From Methylococcaceae bacterium (GTDB lineage Bacteria > Pseudomonadota > Gammaproteobacteria > Methylococcales > Methylomonadaceae): a stretch of DNA of 64,000 bases. The number at the start of each line of letters is the position of its first letter. Position 1 is the first letter of the stretch. The notes under the pieces were generated by a model. It was not told the origin of the DNA and made no database searches. It saw nothing but the letters and a program-made list of their open reading frames with translations. The translations under genes and the position numbers were made by a program. Shown here one piece after another: positions 8,696-18,065 of the stretch. The DNA is taken from the NCBI GenBank assembly GCA_013140705.1, contig JABFSH010000038.1, positions 1 to 64,000 on the forward strand, read 5' to 3'.

Positions 8696-10324
8696 ATGTC
8701 CCACCAATCCGATTTAATCAGTACCGATATTAATGCGTATCTTGCCCAGCACGAGCGTAAAGAGCTGTTACGTTTTTTAACCTGTGGCAACGTCGATGAC
8801 GGCAAAAGCACACTGATCGGGCGTTTGCTGCACGATTCCAAAATGATTTATGAAGATCAACTGGCCGCCGTTCAGGCTGACAGTGTCAAATCGGGGACCA
8901 CGGGTGCGGGCAAAATTGATTTGGCCTTGCTGGTTGATGGTTTGCAGGCTGAACGTGAACAAGGCATCACCATCGATGTTGCGTATCGTTATTTTTCTAC
9001 CGCTACACGCAAATTCATCATTGCCGATACGCCAGGCCATGAGCAATACACCAGAAATATGGCCACGGGTGCTTCCACCTGTGATTTGGCGATTATCCTG
9101 ATCGATGCGCGTTATGGCGTGCAGACACAGACTAAACGTCACAGTTTTATTGCGTCGTTGTTAGGAATTCAGCACATTATTGTCGCGGTCAATAAAATGG
9201 ACCTGGTTGATTACAGTGAAGCGACCTTCAATAAAATCAAACAGGATTATTTGCAATTTACCGAAACGCTGGATTTACACGATATCTGCTTTATACCGCT
9301 TTCCGCACTGGACGGGGACAATGTTGTCAATCGCAGTGACAACATGTCCTGGTTTGCTGGCGAGCCGTTAATGCAGGCGCTTAACAGCATCAAAATTGCC
9401 AATGATCATAATTTTGCCGATGCCCGTTTCCCGGTTCAGTTTGTTAATCGACCCAACCTTGATTTCCGGGGGTTCTGTGGGACGGTTGCGTCCGGTATTT
9501 TCAGAAAAGGCGATCAAATAACTGCGCTGCCATCCGCTAAGCGCAGCACCATCAAATCGATTGTGACTTACGATGGAGACCTCGATCAGGCTTATCCGCC
9601 GATGGCTGTGACGTTGACGCTTGAAGATGAAATCGATATCAGTCGTGGCGATATGATCATAGGGCATCAAGAATTGCAGGCAACTATTTCCGATAAATTC
9701 AAGGCGACCATCGTCTGGATGGCTGAAAAGCCGCTGAATCCCGGTCGGCAATATACCATCAAGCTGTCTACCCGCAGTGTCAGCGGTTCCATAGCCATGA
9801 TTCATCATCGAATTGATGTCAACACGCTGGAACACCATGACGCCAATGAGTTAAAGCTCAATGAAATAGGTGCCTGTACGGTTTCAGTCAATGCCCCCAT
9901 CGTATTCGATCCTTACAAAATGAATAGAGGCACAGGTGGCTTCATCATTATCGACCGACTGACGAACGGTACCGTTGGAGCTGGCATGATCAGCGGTGGG
10001 ACCGATGATGAAACGCAACAACCGGTAAGTACCAAAGAACGGGCCGCACGATTCAGTCAGGTGGCCACTGCGATTATTCTCAAAGGAGCACTGGCGACGG
10101 ACACTGCCTACCGACTGGAAAGAAGGCTATTTGATAATGGTCATGCGGCAACAATTCTTGAGACTCAAGAAACAGAGACGCTAGTTCAAGTTGTCAAGAA
10201 TGCCGGCTTGATTTGTTTGCTAGTGAGTGGTGACGCAGGCTTAGCAGATGTAAGCTTTGATTGTGACAGGCTTTCTCTGGATGATATTTACAGCCAATTG
10301 AAAGATCAAAAGATAATCTATTAA
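8696..10324 (+). CDS. cysN: Sulfate adenylyltransferase GTPase subunit CysN with vestigial APS-kinase tail
   Basis: 542 residues from ATG 8696 (MSHQSDLIS). GTPase motifs are present: GNVDDGKST (G1), DTPGHEQYT (G3), NKMD (G4). It drives APS synthesis by CysD. E. coli CysN stops near residue 475; here about 75 extra residues follow. They read like a shortened APS kinase (CysC) domain: [17 protein letters not shown], then [15 protein letters not shown] and [15 protein letters not shown] match the CysC landmarks, but the P-loop (normally GLSGSGKST) is replaced by GALATDTAY. The domain therefore cannot bind ATP in the usual way, and a separate CysC would be needed if PAPS is made. Confidence 0.96.
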   Translation: MSHQSDLISTDINAYLAQHERKELLRFLTCGNVDDGKSTLIGRLLHDSKMIYEDQLAAVQADSVKSGTTGAGKIDLALLVDGLQAEREQGITIDVAYRYFSTATRKFIIADTPGHEQYTRNMATGASTCDLAIILIDARYGVQTQTKRHSFIASLLGIQHIIVAVNKMDLVDYSEATFNKIKQDYLQFTETLDLHDICFIPLSALDGDNVVNRSDNMSWFAGEPLMQALNSIKIANDHNFADARFPVQFVNRPNLDFRGFCGTVASGIFRKGDQITALPSAKRSTIKSIVTYDGDLDQAYPPMAVTLTLEDEIDISRGDMIIGHQELQATISDKFKATIVWMAEKPLNPGRQYTIKLSTRSVSGSIAMIHHRIDVNTLEHHDANELKLNEIGACTVSVNAPIVFDPYKMNRGTGGFIIIDRLTNGTVGAGMISGGTDDETQQPVSTKERAARFSQVATAIILKGALATDTAYRLERRLFDNGHAATILETQETETLVQVVKNAGLICLLVSGDAGLADVSFDCDRLSLDDIYSQLKDQKIIY

Positions 10325-10347
10325 TCAGACTTCGCCATTTCTAAATA

Positions 10348-10381
10348 AGTCAGGGATGTTCATACTTCCCAGTCCCTGACT
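10348..10381 (+). terminator. Hairpin after cysN
   Basis: Inverted repeat with arms GTCAGGGA (10349-10356) and TCCCTGAC (10373-10380), about 25 bp after the cysN stop, followed by TTTG only. It lies between converging genes, so it may end transcription from cysDN; the weak T-run leaves doubt. Confidence 0.5.
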
Positions 10382-10438
10382 TTGTCAATCATGGGGGGCA
10401 AACGGTTACACAGTTTGCCCAATCCTATTGCTACGATC

Positions 10439-10825
10439 TTAATGGTTCTTATCGTAAAGGGTTTTCATTTCTTTAAAGCCGGCAAGTGCTTCTCTTAATG
10501 TTGCTTCAGCTGGTTGTGATTCACCTTTCTGGAAGGCATCGCGTGCAATTCTCAGCTTGTTATTTTCTCTTTCGCGCTGACGTTCAGTTAATTCATAACG
10601 CCACAATTTTTGAATTTGGCGCGCATCGTTGATGGCTTTCACAATAGCTTCTTTATCGGCGCCCTGTTCGACCAGTGTCAAAGCTTCTTCTACTTTTGCA
10701 ACAGTGTTTTCAGCCGCGTCGGTCACTTTGTCTTCACCAGTAGCTTTGGCATAAACGGTTGATGATAATGCAAAAATAGCGGAAGCCACGATGGCAAGAA
10801 TTACTTTCTTTTTTATAAAATTCAT
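10439..10825 (-). CDS. Small exported protein of unknown function
   Basis: 128 residues from ATG 10825 (MNFIKKKVILAIVASAIFALSSTVYA), which gives a clean Sec signal peptide with an AxA-like cleavage site; the longer open frame to 10870 would bury it. The mature part is helical and charged, with a VEEALTLVEQGADKEAIVKAI segment and a later REALAGFKEMKTLY segment that resemble paired helices of small periplasmic proteins. No domain is recognised. It is monocistronic and convergent with cysN. AAGGTT-like Shine-Dalgarno bases precede the chosen start. Function unknown. Confidence 0.7.
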   Translation of the reverse strand: MNFIKKKVILAIVASAIFALSSTVYAKATGEDKVTDAAENTVAKVEEALTLVEQGADKEAIVKAINDARQIQKLWRYELTERQRERENNKLRIARDAFQKGESQPAEATLREALAGFKEMKTLYDKNH

Positions 10826-11091
10826 TAAAACCTCAAGGTTGATATTTAGATGTAGTACTTTACCAATCAAAAATTAGGACAGCTATTTAGGATTTTCCTA
10901 GTAAAGTACTCGGATTCTAACACAAATAAATAATAATGGTCGGAAAGTAAATAGTTGACGATAATAGGTAATGGCAAAACCAGGTTGCCATGCTTTTAAA
11001 TAGTCCACGAGTCAATTTAGTTTGAGTTTCAGAATTTTATTTCACAGCCGAATCCTTATGGTCCACTTTAAAAGTAGGTGAATTTGCTTCG

Positions 11092-11931
11092 ATGAGTTTA
11101 CGGGGAAGTTTTTTTATTATTTTGGTTTTTTTATGTCTGGCTTGCGAAGCAGGCTTTGCCGGTGATACTAAGCGTGAAGCCGACTTTGCCGATGAAATCG
11201 CTAAAATGCAGATTGTCGGAAAGCGGGTCTGGCTGGAAACGCAGGGCAATAAATTCCTTGCTTTGTATACTGAAACCGAAAAAAAACTCAGTCATGGCGC
11301 CGTAATTATTTTGCATGATCAGGGTGGACATCCCAATCAACTGCAATTGATCAAGACCTTGCGCACGGTTTTGCCTGAACATCGTTGGTCAACGTTATCG
11401 TTGCAAATGCCGCTCAGAGAAGCGGATGCTACTGAAAACGATTATTATGCCTTGTTTCCTGAGGCCTTGGCGCGAATACAAGCCGGTTTAAGTTATCTGC
11501 AAGGCAATAAAATTGATTCGATCATTCTTGCAGGTTATGGTTTAGGCGCCTTGATGGCCGTCTATGCGCAAAGTGAGAAGCCGCTTGCGATAAAAGCAAT
11601 TGCTGCTATCAGTTTGGCTGTGCCTGCTAGTCAAAACAAATCGGTACAAACATTGGAATTTATTAAAAAAATCGATGTGCCTCTGTTGGATATCTACGCC
11701 GAACAGGATCAAGCCACAGTTGTTGATAGCGCCAGGGACAGGCGGATTTCGGCAAAAGCAAATGCAGCTTACCGGCAAGATAAAATTAACAACGAAAGTC
11801 ATTTGTACCAGTACGATGAGGGTCTCGTTGTTAAGCGAATCTATAGCTGGATTGAACGAGTGCTTGCCAGTCTGCCGCCATCAGCCGAAGCTGTAACAAC
11901 TTCAGGCACCAGTACAACACCTCCCCAATAA
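11092..11931 (+). CDS. DUF3530 family alpha/beta-hydrolase-like exported protein
   Basis: 279 residues with an N-terminal signal peptide (SFFIILVFLCLACEAGFA). The fold signals are alpha/beta hydrolase-like: HGAVIILHDQGGHPN after the first strand, SLQMPL, and the elbow ILAGYGLGALMAV, where the usual nucleophile motif GxSxG reads GYGLG, so the classical Ser is absent. A late LLDIYAEQDQ resembles the acid strand. This pattern fits DUF3530, whose biochemical role is not established. The tail SGTSTTPPQ is low-complexity. It converges on cobT with only 11 bp between. Confidence 0.75.
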   Translation: MSLRGSFFIILVFLCLACEAGFAGDTKREADFADEIAKMQIVGKRVWLETQGNKFLALYTETEKKLSHGAVIILHDQGGHPNQLQLIKTLRTVLPEHRWSTLSLQMPLREADATENDYYALFPEALARIQAGLSYLQGNKIDSIILAGYGLGALMAVYAQSEKPLAIKAIAAISLAVPASQNKSVQTLEFIKKIDVPLLDIYAEQDQATVVDSARDRRISAKANAAYRQDKINNESHLYQYDEGLVVKRIYSWIERVLASLPPSAEAVTTSGTSTTPPQ

Positions 11932-11942
11932 TCGTTTTGCCA

Positions 11943-12980
11943 TTAGTGGTCATCGACACCGGCTTCGGCAAACGTGGCCATTTCATTCAGAAAAGCAACG
12001 GCTGATTGCACCAGAGGGTAAGCCAGTGCAATGCCGGAACCCTCACCAAGACGCAGGTCAAGATTCAATAGCGCGTTGGACTTGAAATAAGCCAATAAAG
12101 CCTGATGTCCCCGTTCACTGGAAACGTGGCTAAAGATACAATAATCAAGCACTTGTTGATGCAATTGACTGGCGACCAAGAGTGCAGCGCTGGCGATAAA
12201 ACCATCCACCAGAATCAGCATGCGCTGCTCGGCGGCTTTCATATAAGCACCAACCATCATGGCAATTTCAAAACCTCCAAAGCAGGCCAGGGCGTCAATC
12301 GGCGTTAGACTTTTATCATGCAGTTTTAAGGCCTTGTGTAATTGAGTCAGTTTATGATGTAACTGTTCGTCATTGAGGCCGGTGCCACGGCCGATACATT
12401 CAGACAGCGGTATGGTAGTCAGTACATGCATGAGCAAGGTCGCGGATGAGCTGTTGCCAATCCCCATTTCACCAAAACCAATCGTGTTGCAGCCCTGCGC
12501 AATGCGGTGTTCGACAATAGAAGCTCCGGTTTTTATGGCTTCCAGACATTGCTTCAGAGTCATTGCCGGCTGGTTGAGATAATTGGCAGTGCCTTTGGCT
12601 ATTTTTGCGGTTATCAATTGTGGGTGACTTACTAAATCTGCCTTGACACCCGCGTCTACAATGATTAATTCCAACTGGTGTTGCCTGGCAAAAACGCTGA
12701 TGGCGGCGCCGCCCGCCAAAAAGTTCGTGACCATTTGTGCGGTGACTGTTTGCGGATAAGCGCTGACGCCTGCTTCAGCGATGCCGTGATCACCGGCAAA
12801 CACGATAATGCAAGGCTTATTCAGCTGAGGCGATGACGAGTTCAAACACAAGCCAATCTGTAAGGCCAATGCTTCCAGGCGGCCTAGTGAGCCCAGCGGT
12901 TTGGTCTTTTGATCGATTTTGTTCTGTAAAATCGTGCGGAGATTTATTGAAAACGGCGGTATTACAATAGTTGGCAACAC
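11943..12980 (-). CDS. cobT: Nicotinate-nucleotide:dimethylbenzimidazole phosphoribosyltransferase CobT
   Basis: 345 residues, normal for CobT. It activates 5,6-dimethylbenzimidazole to alpha-ribazole phosphate for the lower ligand of cobalamin. Landmarks: KTKPLGSLGRLE at the N-terminus, VFAGDHGIAEAGVSAYP, GFGEMGIGNSSSA, and the C-terminal LRLGEGSGIALAYPL carrying the catalytic Glu region. Its start overlaps the end of bluB by 19 bp, so synthesis of the base and its activation are coupled. Confidence 0.96.
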   Translation of the reverse strand: MLPTIVIPPFSINLRTILQNKIDQKTKPLGSLGRLEALALQIGLCLNSSSPQLNKPCIIVFAGDHGIAEAGVSAYPQTVTAQMVTNFLAGGAAISVFARQHQLELIIVDAGVKADLVSHPQLITAKIAKGTANYLNQPAMTLKQCLEAIKTGASIVEHRIAQGCNTIGFGEMGIGNSSSATLLMHVLTTIPLSECIGRGTGLNDEQLHHKLTQLHKALKLHDKSLTPIDALACFGGFEIAMMVGAYMKAAEQRMLILVDGFIASAALLVASQLHQQVLDYCIFSHVSSERGHQALLAYFKSNALLNLDLRLGEGSGIALAYPLVQSAVAFLNEMATFAEAGVDDH

Positions 12981-13624
12981 GGCTTATTCCAGCTATTGTC
13001 ATATAAAAAGTGATTCAAGTCCTTCCGATCAGCCCAATGTTCCTGTTCAAGCATGGGTTTATCGTAAAATTGTTCGACGTGACCCAAACATAAAATGGCG
13101 ATCGGCTGACTGCCTTCAGGCATGGATAATCGCTTTCTTAACAGCTCGGGGTCGAACATCGAAACCCAGCCCAGACCCAGGCCTTCGGCTCTGGCTGCCA
13201 GCCATAAATTTTGGATGGCGCAGGCCAGCGAGGCCAAATCCATTTGTGGCATCGTTCGGCGTCCGAAAATATGCTGATCGCGCTGATCACAGAGTGCGGC
13301 AACCCACAACTCGGCACAGTCGAGAATGCCTTCCACTTTCAGTTTCATAAATTCGTCTTCACGCTCTTTTAATGCTTGCGCGGTAGCGATTCTTTCCTGT
13401 TCGACCAAGGCATGGATATCGTGACGCAAGGTCTTGCAACTGATGCGAATAAATCGCCACGGCTGCATAAAACCAACGCTGGGCGCATGGTGTGCCGCTC
13501 GTAACAGGCGCGACAAAACCTCGGGTTCAATCGGGTCCGGTAAAAAATGACGCATATCGCGGCGTTCATAAATAACACGATAGACTGCAGCGCATTCAGG
13601 GTCTGGGTAACGATGCGGATTCAT
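12962..13624 (-). CDS. bluB: 5,6-dimethylbenzimidazole synthase BluB
   Basis: 220 residues of the nitroreductase-like flavoprotein family. BluB consumes FMNH2 and O2 to cut the flavin into dimethylbenzimidazole. Seen: YRVIYERRDMRHFLPDPI at the N-terminus (flavin-binding Arg), HAPSVGFMQPWRFI, and GLGLGWVSMFDP near residue 165, all typical BluB segments and distinct from ordinary nitroreductases. It is translationally coupled to cobT and follows a rubredoxin/reductase pair on the same strand. The organism therefore likely makes its own cobalamin lower ligand aerobically. Confidence 0.94.
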   Translation of the reverse strand: MNPHRYPDPECAAVYRVIYERRDMRHFLPDPIEPEVLSRLLRAAHHAPSVGFMQPWRFIRISCKTLRHDIHALVEQERIATAQALKEREDEFMKLKVEGILDCAELWVAALCDQRDQHIFGRRTMPQMDLASLACAIQNLWLAARAEGLGLGWVSMFDPELLRKRLSMPEGSQPIAILCLGHVEQFYDKPMLEQEHWADRKDLNHFLYDNSWNKPCCQLL

Positions 13625-13679
13625 GGTTTAGATAGTGATCATGCAGTGTGGTTTTGATTGTCACCTATACCATGCAGCA

Positions 13680-14693
13680 TTAAAGCGTGTAGGGGTGATT
13701 GGCTTCAAATCCATGCACTTTGGCCTTGGTGCTAAAAACGGGTGCAGCCCAGGGACTTTGTTCCTGTCCTGTCATAAAACCGGCCAGCCAGTTTGCCTGA
13801 TTTCGAATCGGCAGGATAAACGCGTACAGTTTGCCGTTGGGTAATTCCGCAACATCACCAAGCGCATAAATAGCTTCATCACTGGTTTGCAAATACTGAT
13901 TAACCTTGATACCCCGGCCAATGTCCAAACCGGCAGCATCAGCCAATTCCGTGCGAGGCTTGAATCCGCATGACACGATCAATCCGTCGAATTGGGAAGT
14001 TTCTTCAGTAAGAACGCAAAACTTATCGTCCTGTCGAATAAATTTTTGTACGTTTTGGTTCAAAAGCACATTGATTCCGGTATTTTCCAGAACGTTTTGT
14101 AATAAAACCGAATCTTCGTTAGCTAGCTGGCGCTCCATCAAGCGATCCATGGCATGAAACAGGGTTACCTTGTCGCCGGAAACGGCTAAATCGGATGCGA
14201 CCTCACAACCGATTAGACCGCCACCGATAATAGCCCAATGCGGATTTAACCCGCGGTCTAAAAAAGTCTGACGAAATTGTCGCATTTTTTTCAAATCAAT
14301 CAGGCTGTTCAAGCAGAAAAACAGGTCACTGGACGCTCTGAAGGGCGGTGGGATAAAAGCCGACGAGCCTTGTGCCAGAATGAGTTTATCGTAAGGTAGT
14401 GATTTTTGCTGACCATTGATTTCATAGGCAACGGTTTTCTTGTCGCGATCAATAGCCGTTATTTCAACGCCGCTAATCATATTGATCGGACTTTCACTGA
14501 GTTTGTCGAACGTTTTCAGGACGATGCTTCGTTCAATATCGTCCTTGCTAAAACCTCGGGACAGCAAAGGCCTGGAATAATAACCATCGGTTTCCTTGGT
14601 AACCAGCGTGATCTCGGCATCTTTGCATAAAGAGCGATATTTTTCTGCAAAGCTGACGCCCGCGATTCCCGAACCTATGATGACCATGCGCAT
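13680..14693 (-). CDS. FAD-dependent rubredoxin-reductase-like protein
   Basis: 337 residues with FAD loop VIIGSGIAGVSFAEKY, NAD loop AIIGGGLIGCEVASDL and the ALGDVAEL segment binding the flavin tail. It resembles NADH:rubredoxin reductases, and a rubredoxin gene lies just upstream on the same strand. It is about 40 residues shorter than I expect for the family: the C-terminal rubredoxin-side domain ends abruptly after KAKVHGFEANHPYTL, so part of the interface domain is missing or the gene has a late frameshift. By context it passes electrons from NAD(P)H to rubredoxin; a link with the FMNH2 need of BluB is possible but not shown. Confidence 0.85.
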   Translation of the reverse strand: MRMVIIGSGIAGVSFAEKYRSLCKDAEITLVTKETDGYYSRPLLSRGFSKDDIERSIVLKTFDKLSESPINMISGVEITAIDRDKKTVAYEINGQQKSLPYDKLILAQGSSAFIPPPFRASSDLFFCLNSLIDLKKMRQFRQTFLDRGLNPHWAIIGGGLIGCEVASDLAVSGDKVTLFHAMDRLMERQLANEDSVLLQNVLENTGINVLLNQNVQKFIRQDDKFCVLTEETSQFDGLIVSCGFKPRTELADAAGLDIGRGIKVNQYLQTSDEAIYALGDVAELPNGKLYAFILPIRNQANWLAGFMTGQEQSPWAAPVFSTKAKVHGFEANHPYTL

Positions 14694-14714
14694 GCGTCTC
14701 TCTCTAAAAACTAA

Positions 14715-14885
14715 TCAATCCATCAAATCATATTCACTTTTCTCCACGCCGCATTCTGGACAGCGCCAATCATCCGGAATATCTTCCCAGCGAGTGCCAG
14801 GAGCAATGCCGGAGTCCGGATCACCTTCCGCCTCGTCATATATATGACCGCACACGCCACACTGATATTTTTTAAAGTCAGACAT
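14715..14885 (-). CDS. Rubredoxin
   Basis: 56 residues from ATG 14885 ([21 protein letters not shown]); the open frame to 14900 is less likely, as AGGAGA precedes 14885. Two CxxC knuckles, CGVCG and CPECG, bind one iron, and the classic [18 protein letters not shown] loop is present. It is a one-electron carrier and is followed on the same strand by its probable reductase. Confidence 0.96.
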   Translation of the reverse strand: MSDFKKYQCGVCGHIYDEAEGDPDSGIAPGTRWEDIPDDWRCPECGVEKSEYDLMD

Positions 14886-15080
14886 AAGATCTCCTTGCAA
14901 CCATTAATAAAATTCCTGTGGTTGTTTAACACCACAGATAAACGCAGACTGTATCAGTTCTAGTGAATTTATCAATCTGCACGCTGTTTTATTTGGTGCC
15001 GTCATCCTGAATATCAGCGAACAACAACGGAGAATGGAATGCTTCAGAATTGCATCACTTTTGGTATTCTTGAAAAAAAG

Positions 15081-16094
15081 TCATGCAAAAACAGACTCTT
15101 TGGCCAATGCGCCGACACGTTCTTTAACTAACCGTGGTACAAGATACCCCGGTAAGTACGCTTGAATTTCCTTGATAAGCGCTAGCGCGTCCTGCTTAGA
15201 GACTTCAAAGTGTCCGGTGCCGCTTGCTTTATCCAGCAAGTGCAGATAGTAAGGGATGACATCCTGGGCAAACAGTGTTTCACTTAATTGGCATAACACA
15301 TCAGCCTTATCATTAACGCCTTTCAAGAGCACGGCTTGATTAAAAACCACGAGGCCTTTGTTTCTGAGCCTTTTAAGCGCACAACTAACACGCTCGTTGA
15401 TTTCGTTGGCATGATTGCAGTGAACCACTAATACAATTTTTAAAGGGCTTTGCGACAGCATTTCAAGCAGTTCATCGGTAATGCGTGCCGGCAGAACAAT
15501 CGGTAATCGGCTATGGATTCTGATACGCCTGACGTGAGCAATCGCTTCAATTTGCCGCATCAGTTCTTTCAGTCTGTCATCGCTCAACAGTAAAGGGTCG
15601 CCACCACTCAATATGATTTCCGACAGGCTGGAATCATCACGGATGTATTGCATGGCGGCATTTTCTCTTTCCTTGCTGAGCTGCAAGTCGGAATAAGGAA
15701 AGTTCCTTCGAAAACAATAGCGGCAATTAATCGCGCAACTGCCGGTTGTGATGAACAACGCTCGGCCCCGGTATTTATGCACAAGGCCTGCGGTTGGCAT
15801 GGCTTGAACATCGCCTACCGGATCGTGGCTAAATCCGGGATAGGTTACTGTTTCTTCATGGATGGGTAAGACCTGTTTTAGTAAAGGATCGTCAGGATTA
15901 CCCTTTTCCATAGAGGCGGCAAAGCTCAGCGGGACCTTGACCGGAAACTGTCGGGCAGCCGCTACCGAAGGGCTTAAGTCATCCGTTGACAGATGTAAAT
16001 AGTGGCATAACTCATCAATTGACTTAAAGGCGGATCGAAGTTGCTGTTGCCAATTTTGGCTGAAATGGTGTTCTTCGTTCGGGTGTTCTGGCAT
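15081..16094 (-). CDS. epmB: EF-P beta-lysylation protein EpmB (lysine 2,3-aminomutase-like)
   Basis: 337 residues. It is a radical SAM/PLP enzyme converting (S)-alpha-lysine to (R)-beta-lysine for modification of elongation factor P. The [4Fe-4S] motif CX3CX2C is in GSCAINCRYCFRRNFPY, followed by LSGGDPLLL and RIHSRLPIVLPARIT. The C-terminal HLLDKASGTGHFEV matches the PLP-side region of the family. It is divergent from efp across 85 bp, with epmA behind efp, so the whole modification module is together. Confidence 0.95.
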   Translation of the reverse strand: MPEHPNEEHHFSQNWQQQLRSAFKSIDELCHYLHLSTDDLSPSVAAARQFPVKVPLSFAASMEKGNPDDPLLKQVLPIHEETVTYPGFSHDPVGDVQAMPTAGLVHKYRGRALFITTGSCAINCRYCFRRNFPYSDLQLSKERENAAMQYIRDDSSLSEIILSGGDPLLLSDDRLKELMRQIEAIAHVRRIRIHSRLPIVLPARITDELLEMLSQSPLKIVLVVHCNHANEINERVSCALKRLRNKGLVVFNQAVLLKGVNDKADVLCQLSETLFAQDVIPYYLHLLDKASGTGHFEVSKQDALALIKEIQAYLPGYLVPRLVKERVGALAKESVFA

Positions 16095-16179
16095 GAAAGG
16101 GCTAATTTAAAGTTTCTATCGGTTCGGGGCTCTATTATAATGGTTCGATTTACTTAATGTTTGTCGTCTTGAGGATAAA

Positions 16180-16749
16180 ATGGCCAGTTACAGTACGAAT
16201 GAATTCAAAGCCGGTTTAAAAGTCATGCTGGATAATGATCCGTGCGCAATTGTTGAAAATGAATTTGTCAAACCCGGAAAAGGGCAAGCCTTTAACCGCG
16301 TCAAGATCAGAAACCTGAAAACAGGGCGCGTCATTGAAAGAACCTTTAAATCCGGCGATAGCCTGGAGGGCGCAGACGTAGTCGATGTAGGCATGCAATA
16401 CCTTTACAACGATGGTGAGTTCAGACATTTCATGGTGCCGGATACCTTTGAACAGTATCAGGCCGACGAAAAAGCAGTGGGCGAAGCGACAAACTGGCTT
16501 AAAGATCAGGACTCGTGCACGGTGACCTTATGGAATGATGTGCCGCTTTCCGTTACACCAGCCAACTTTGTTGAACTAGCCATAACCCAGACCGATCCTG
16601 GCGTTCGCGGCGATACATCCGGTGGCGGCGGCAAACCCGCAACGCTTGAGACAGGCGCCGTGGTTAGAGTCCCTTTGTTTGTTCAAATCGGTGAAGTCAT
16701 TAAAGTTGATACACGTACCGGGGAATATGTTTCGCGCGTAAAAGATTAG
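16180..16749 (+). CDS. efp: Elongation factor P
   Basis: 189 residues, standard length. EF-P relieves ribosome stalling at proline runs. The modified lysine is Lys34 in [10 protein letters not shown], kept in the form used by EpmAB organisms. The C-terminal [25 protein letters not shown] signature is in place. ATG 16180 is preceded by TGAGGA. The stop codon shares its last base with the start of epmA (TAGTG). Confidence 0.98.
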   Translation: MASYSTNEFKAGLKVMLDNDPCAIVENEFVKPGKGQAFNRVKIRNLKTGRVIERTFKSGDSLEGADVVDVGMQYLYNDGEFRHFMVPDTFEQYQADEKAVGEATNWLKDQDSCTVTLWNDVPLSVTPANFVELAITQTDPGVRGDTSGGGGKPATLETGAVVRVPLFVQIGEVIKVDTRTGEYVSRVKD

Positions 16750-17726
16750 TGTCGGAGACATGGCAGCCGGCCTGTTCTCTGCAACTCTTGCGTGCAAGAG
16801 CCGGCATGTTGCAGGCCATTCGGCAGTTTTTTGCAGAACGGGCCGTTCTTGAGGTTGAAACACCGCTGCTATGCCATGGCAGCGGCACCGATCCGCAGCT
16901 GAATTTTTTTACCACCGAATTCAGCTTTCCGCCAGAACAGCAGACGTTATTTTTACAGACTTCGCCGGAATTCGCGATGAAACGGCTGCTGGCCGCAGGC
17001 AGTGGATGCATTTTTCAAATCTGTAAAGCCTTCAGAAACGCTGAAAATGGTCGTTACCATAATCCCGAATTTACCCTGCTGGAGTGGTATCGCGTCGGAT
17101 TTACGTTAGCTGATTTAATGGATGAAATTACGGACTTGATAACATTTTTATTCAAGGATCGGCTAACCTTACAAGCAGCTCAGTATTTTACCTATCAGGA
17201 CATTTTTGCCAGGCATACAGGCCTGGATGCACTGGCCTTTGATTATTCGGCATACTGTGCCTATGCGGAAGAGGCCCGATTGCCTGATGCCATCACACTA
17301 TGCGGACAGGATCACGTGCTATGGCTGGACTTTCTGTTTAGCCATCAGGTCCAGCCTCATCTGGGTCACAATGCGCTATGCCTGATTTATGGTTATCCTG
17401 CCTGCCAGTCGTCACTGGCAAGAATCAATCAGTACAATGCGAGCATTACCGATCGCGTCGAAATATTTATAAACGGCGTGGAATTGGGTAATGGCTATTA
17501 CGAATTGACCGATGCTGACGAACAGGAAAAACGCTTCACTAATGAACTCAAGATCAGACAGCAGTTAAACCACGCTGTAGCCAGGGATGATCGTCTTATT
17601 GCGGCGCTAAAAGCCGGTATGCCAGACTGTGCCGGTATGGCGATAGGACTCGATCGATTATTGATGATATTATCCGGAAGTCCCAGCATTAATGATGTAT
17701 TGGCATTTCCAATTGCCGACGCGTAG
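16749..17726 (+). CDS. epmA: EF-P--(R)-beta-lysine ligase EpmA (PoxA/GenX)
   Basis: 325 residues of a class II lysyl-tRNA synthetase core without the anticodon domain, the expected EpmA size. It attaches beta-lysine to Lys34 of EF-P. Motif 2 appears as CKAFRNAENGRYHNPEFTLLEWY and motif 3 as GMAIGLDRLLMIL. It begins with GTG at 16749, overlapping the efp stop by one base, so translation is coupled. Confidence 0.95.
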   Translation: MSETWQPACSLQLLRARAGMLQAIRQFFAERAVLEVETPLLCHGSGTDPQLNFFTTEFSFPPEQQTLFLQTSPEFAMKRLLAAGSGCIFQICKAFRNAENGRYHNPEFTLLEWYRVGFTLADLMDEITDLITFLFKDRLTLQAAQYFTYQDIFARHTGLDALAFDYSAYCAYAEEARLPDAITLCGQDHVLWLDFLFSHQVQPHLGHNALCLIYGYPACQSSLARINQYNASITDRVEIFINGVELGNGYYELTDADEQEKRFTNELKIRQQLNHAVARDDRLIAALKAGMPDCAGMAIGLDRLLMILSGSPSINDVLAFPIADA

Positions 17727-17750
17727 CAAGCACTTATAGGAAACCTCTAA

Positions 17751-17845
17751 ATTTTATTCGATCGTACGCTTCGGCGCCGCTCAGGACAGGCTTCGACAGG
17801 GCTCTCCCCTGAGCGCAGTCGAAGGTCAGCACGAATGAATAAGCC
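17751..17845. repeat. REP-like intergenic palindrome
   Basis: Between epmA and the IS remnants. Contains CTTCGACAGGGCTC and, 20 bp on, GAGCGCAGTCGAAG, forming an imperfect hairpin. The same CTTCGACA(A/G)GCTCAGC core reappears in reverse near 44450, and a related motif lies near 55210, so it looks like a dispersed short repeat. Confidence 0.5.
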
Positions 17846-17879
17846 ACTGATTTAACCAGTAGAACGCCAAAATTATATT

Positions 17880-18060
17880 GTTGGATTTTTGGGGGGCAAC
17901 GGTATCCGTGTTTCTTTAATGTGCAGTTTGCTGGTTTCATCCAGGCAAATCAGAACCTCTTCATCCGTATATGGCCGTTGGTAAACTTCCAGAACATCTT
18001 CCATCGCACAAACAAAATCAGCATTCGCTTGCGGTGGGATACCTGCCTTGCGTTCAACGT
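17880..18060 (-). pseudogene. IS630-type transposase fragment
   Basis: On the minus strand a stretch reads ERKAGIPPQANADFVCAMEDVLEVY and then VLICLDETSKLHIKETRIP, which matches the central part of IS630-family transposases around the first catalytic Asp (CLDE here for the usual CMDE). Only about 60 codons remain; the 5' part is replaced by IS66 sequence on the other strand and the 3' part stops at PPKNPTI. It is a dead fragment. Confidence 0.7.
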
Positions 18061-18065
18061 TGGAC

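Noticed and set aside
14886-15080. Cobalamin riboswitch upstream of the rubredoxin-bluB-cobT set
   Set aside because: The B12-box type sequence was not seen in the 195-bp gap.
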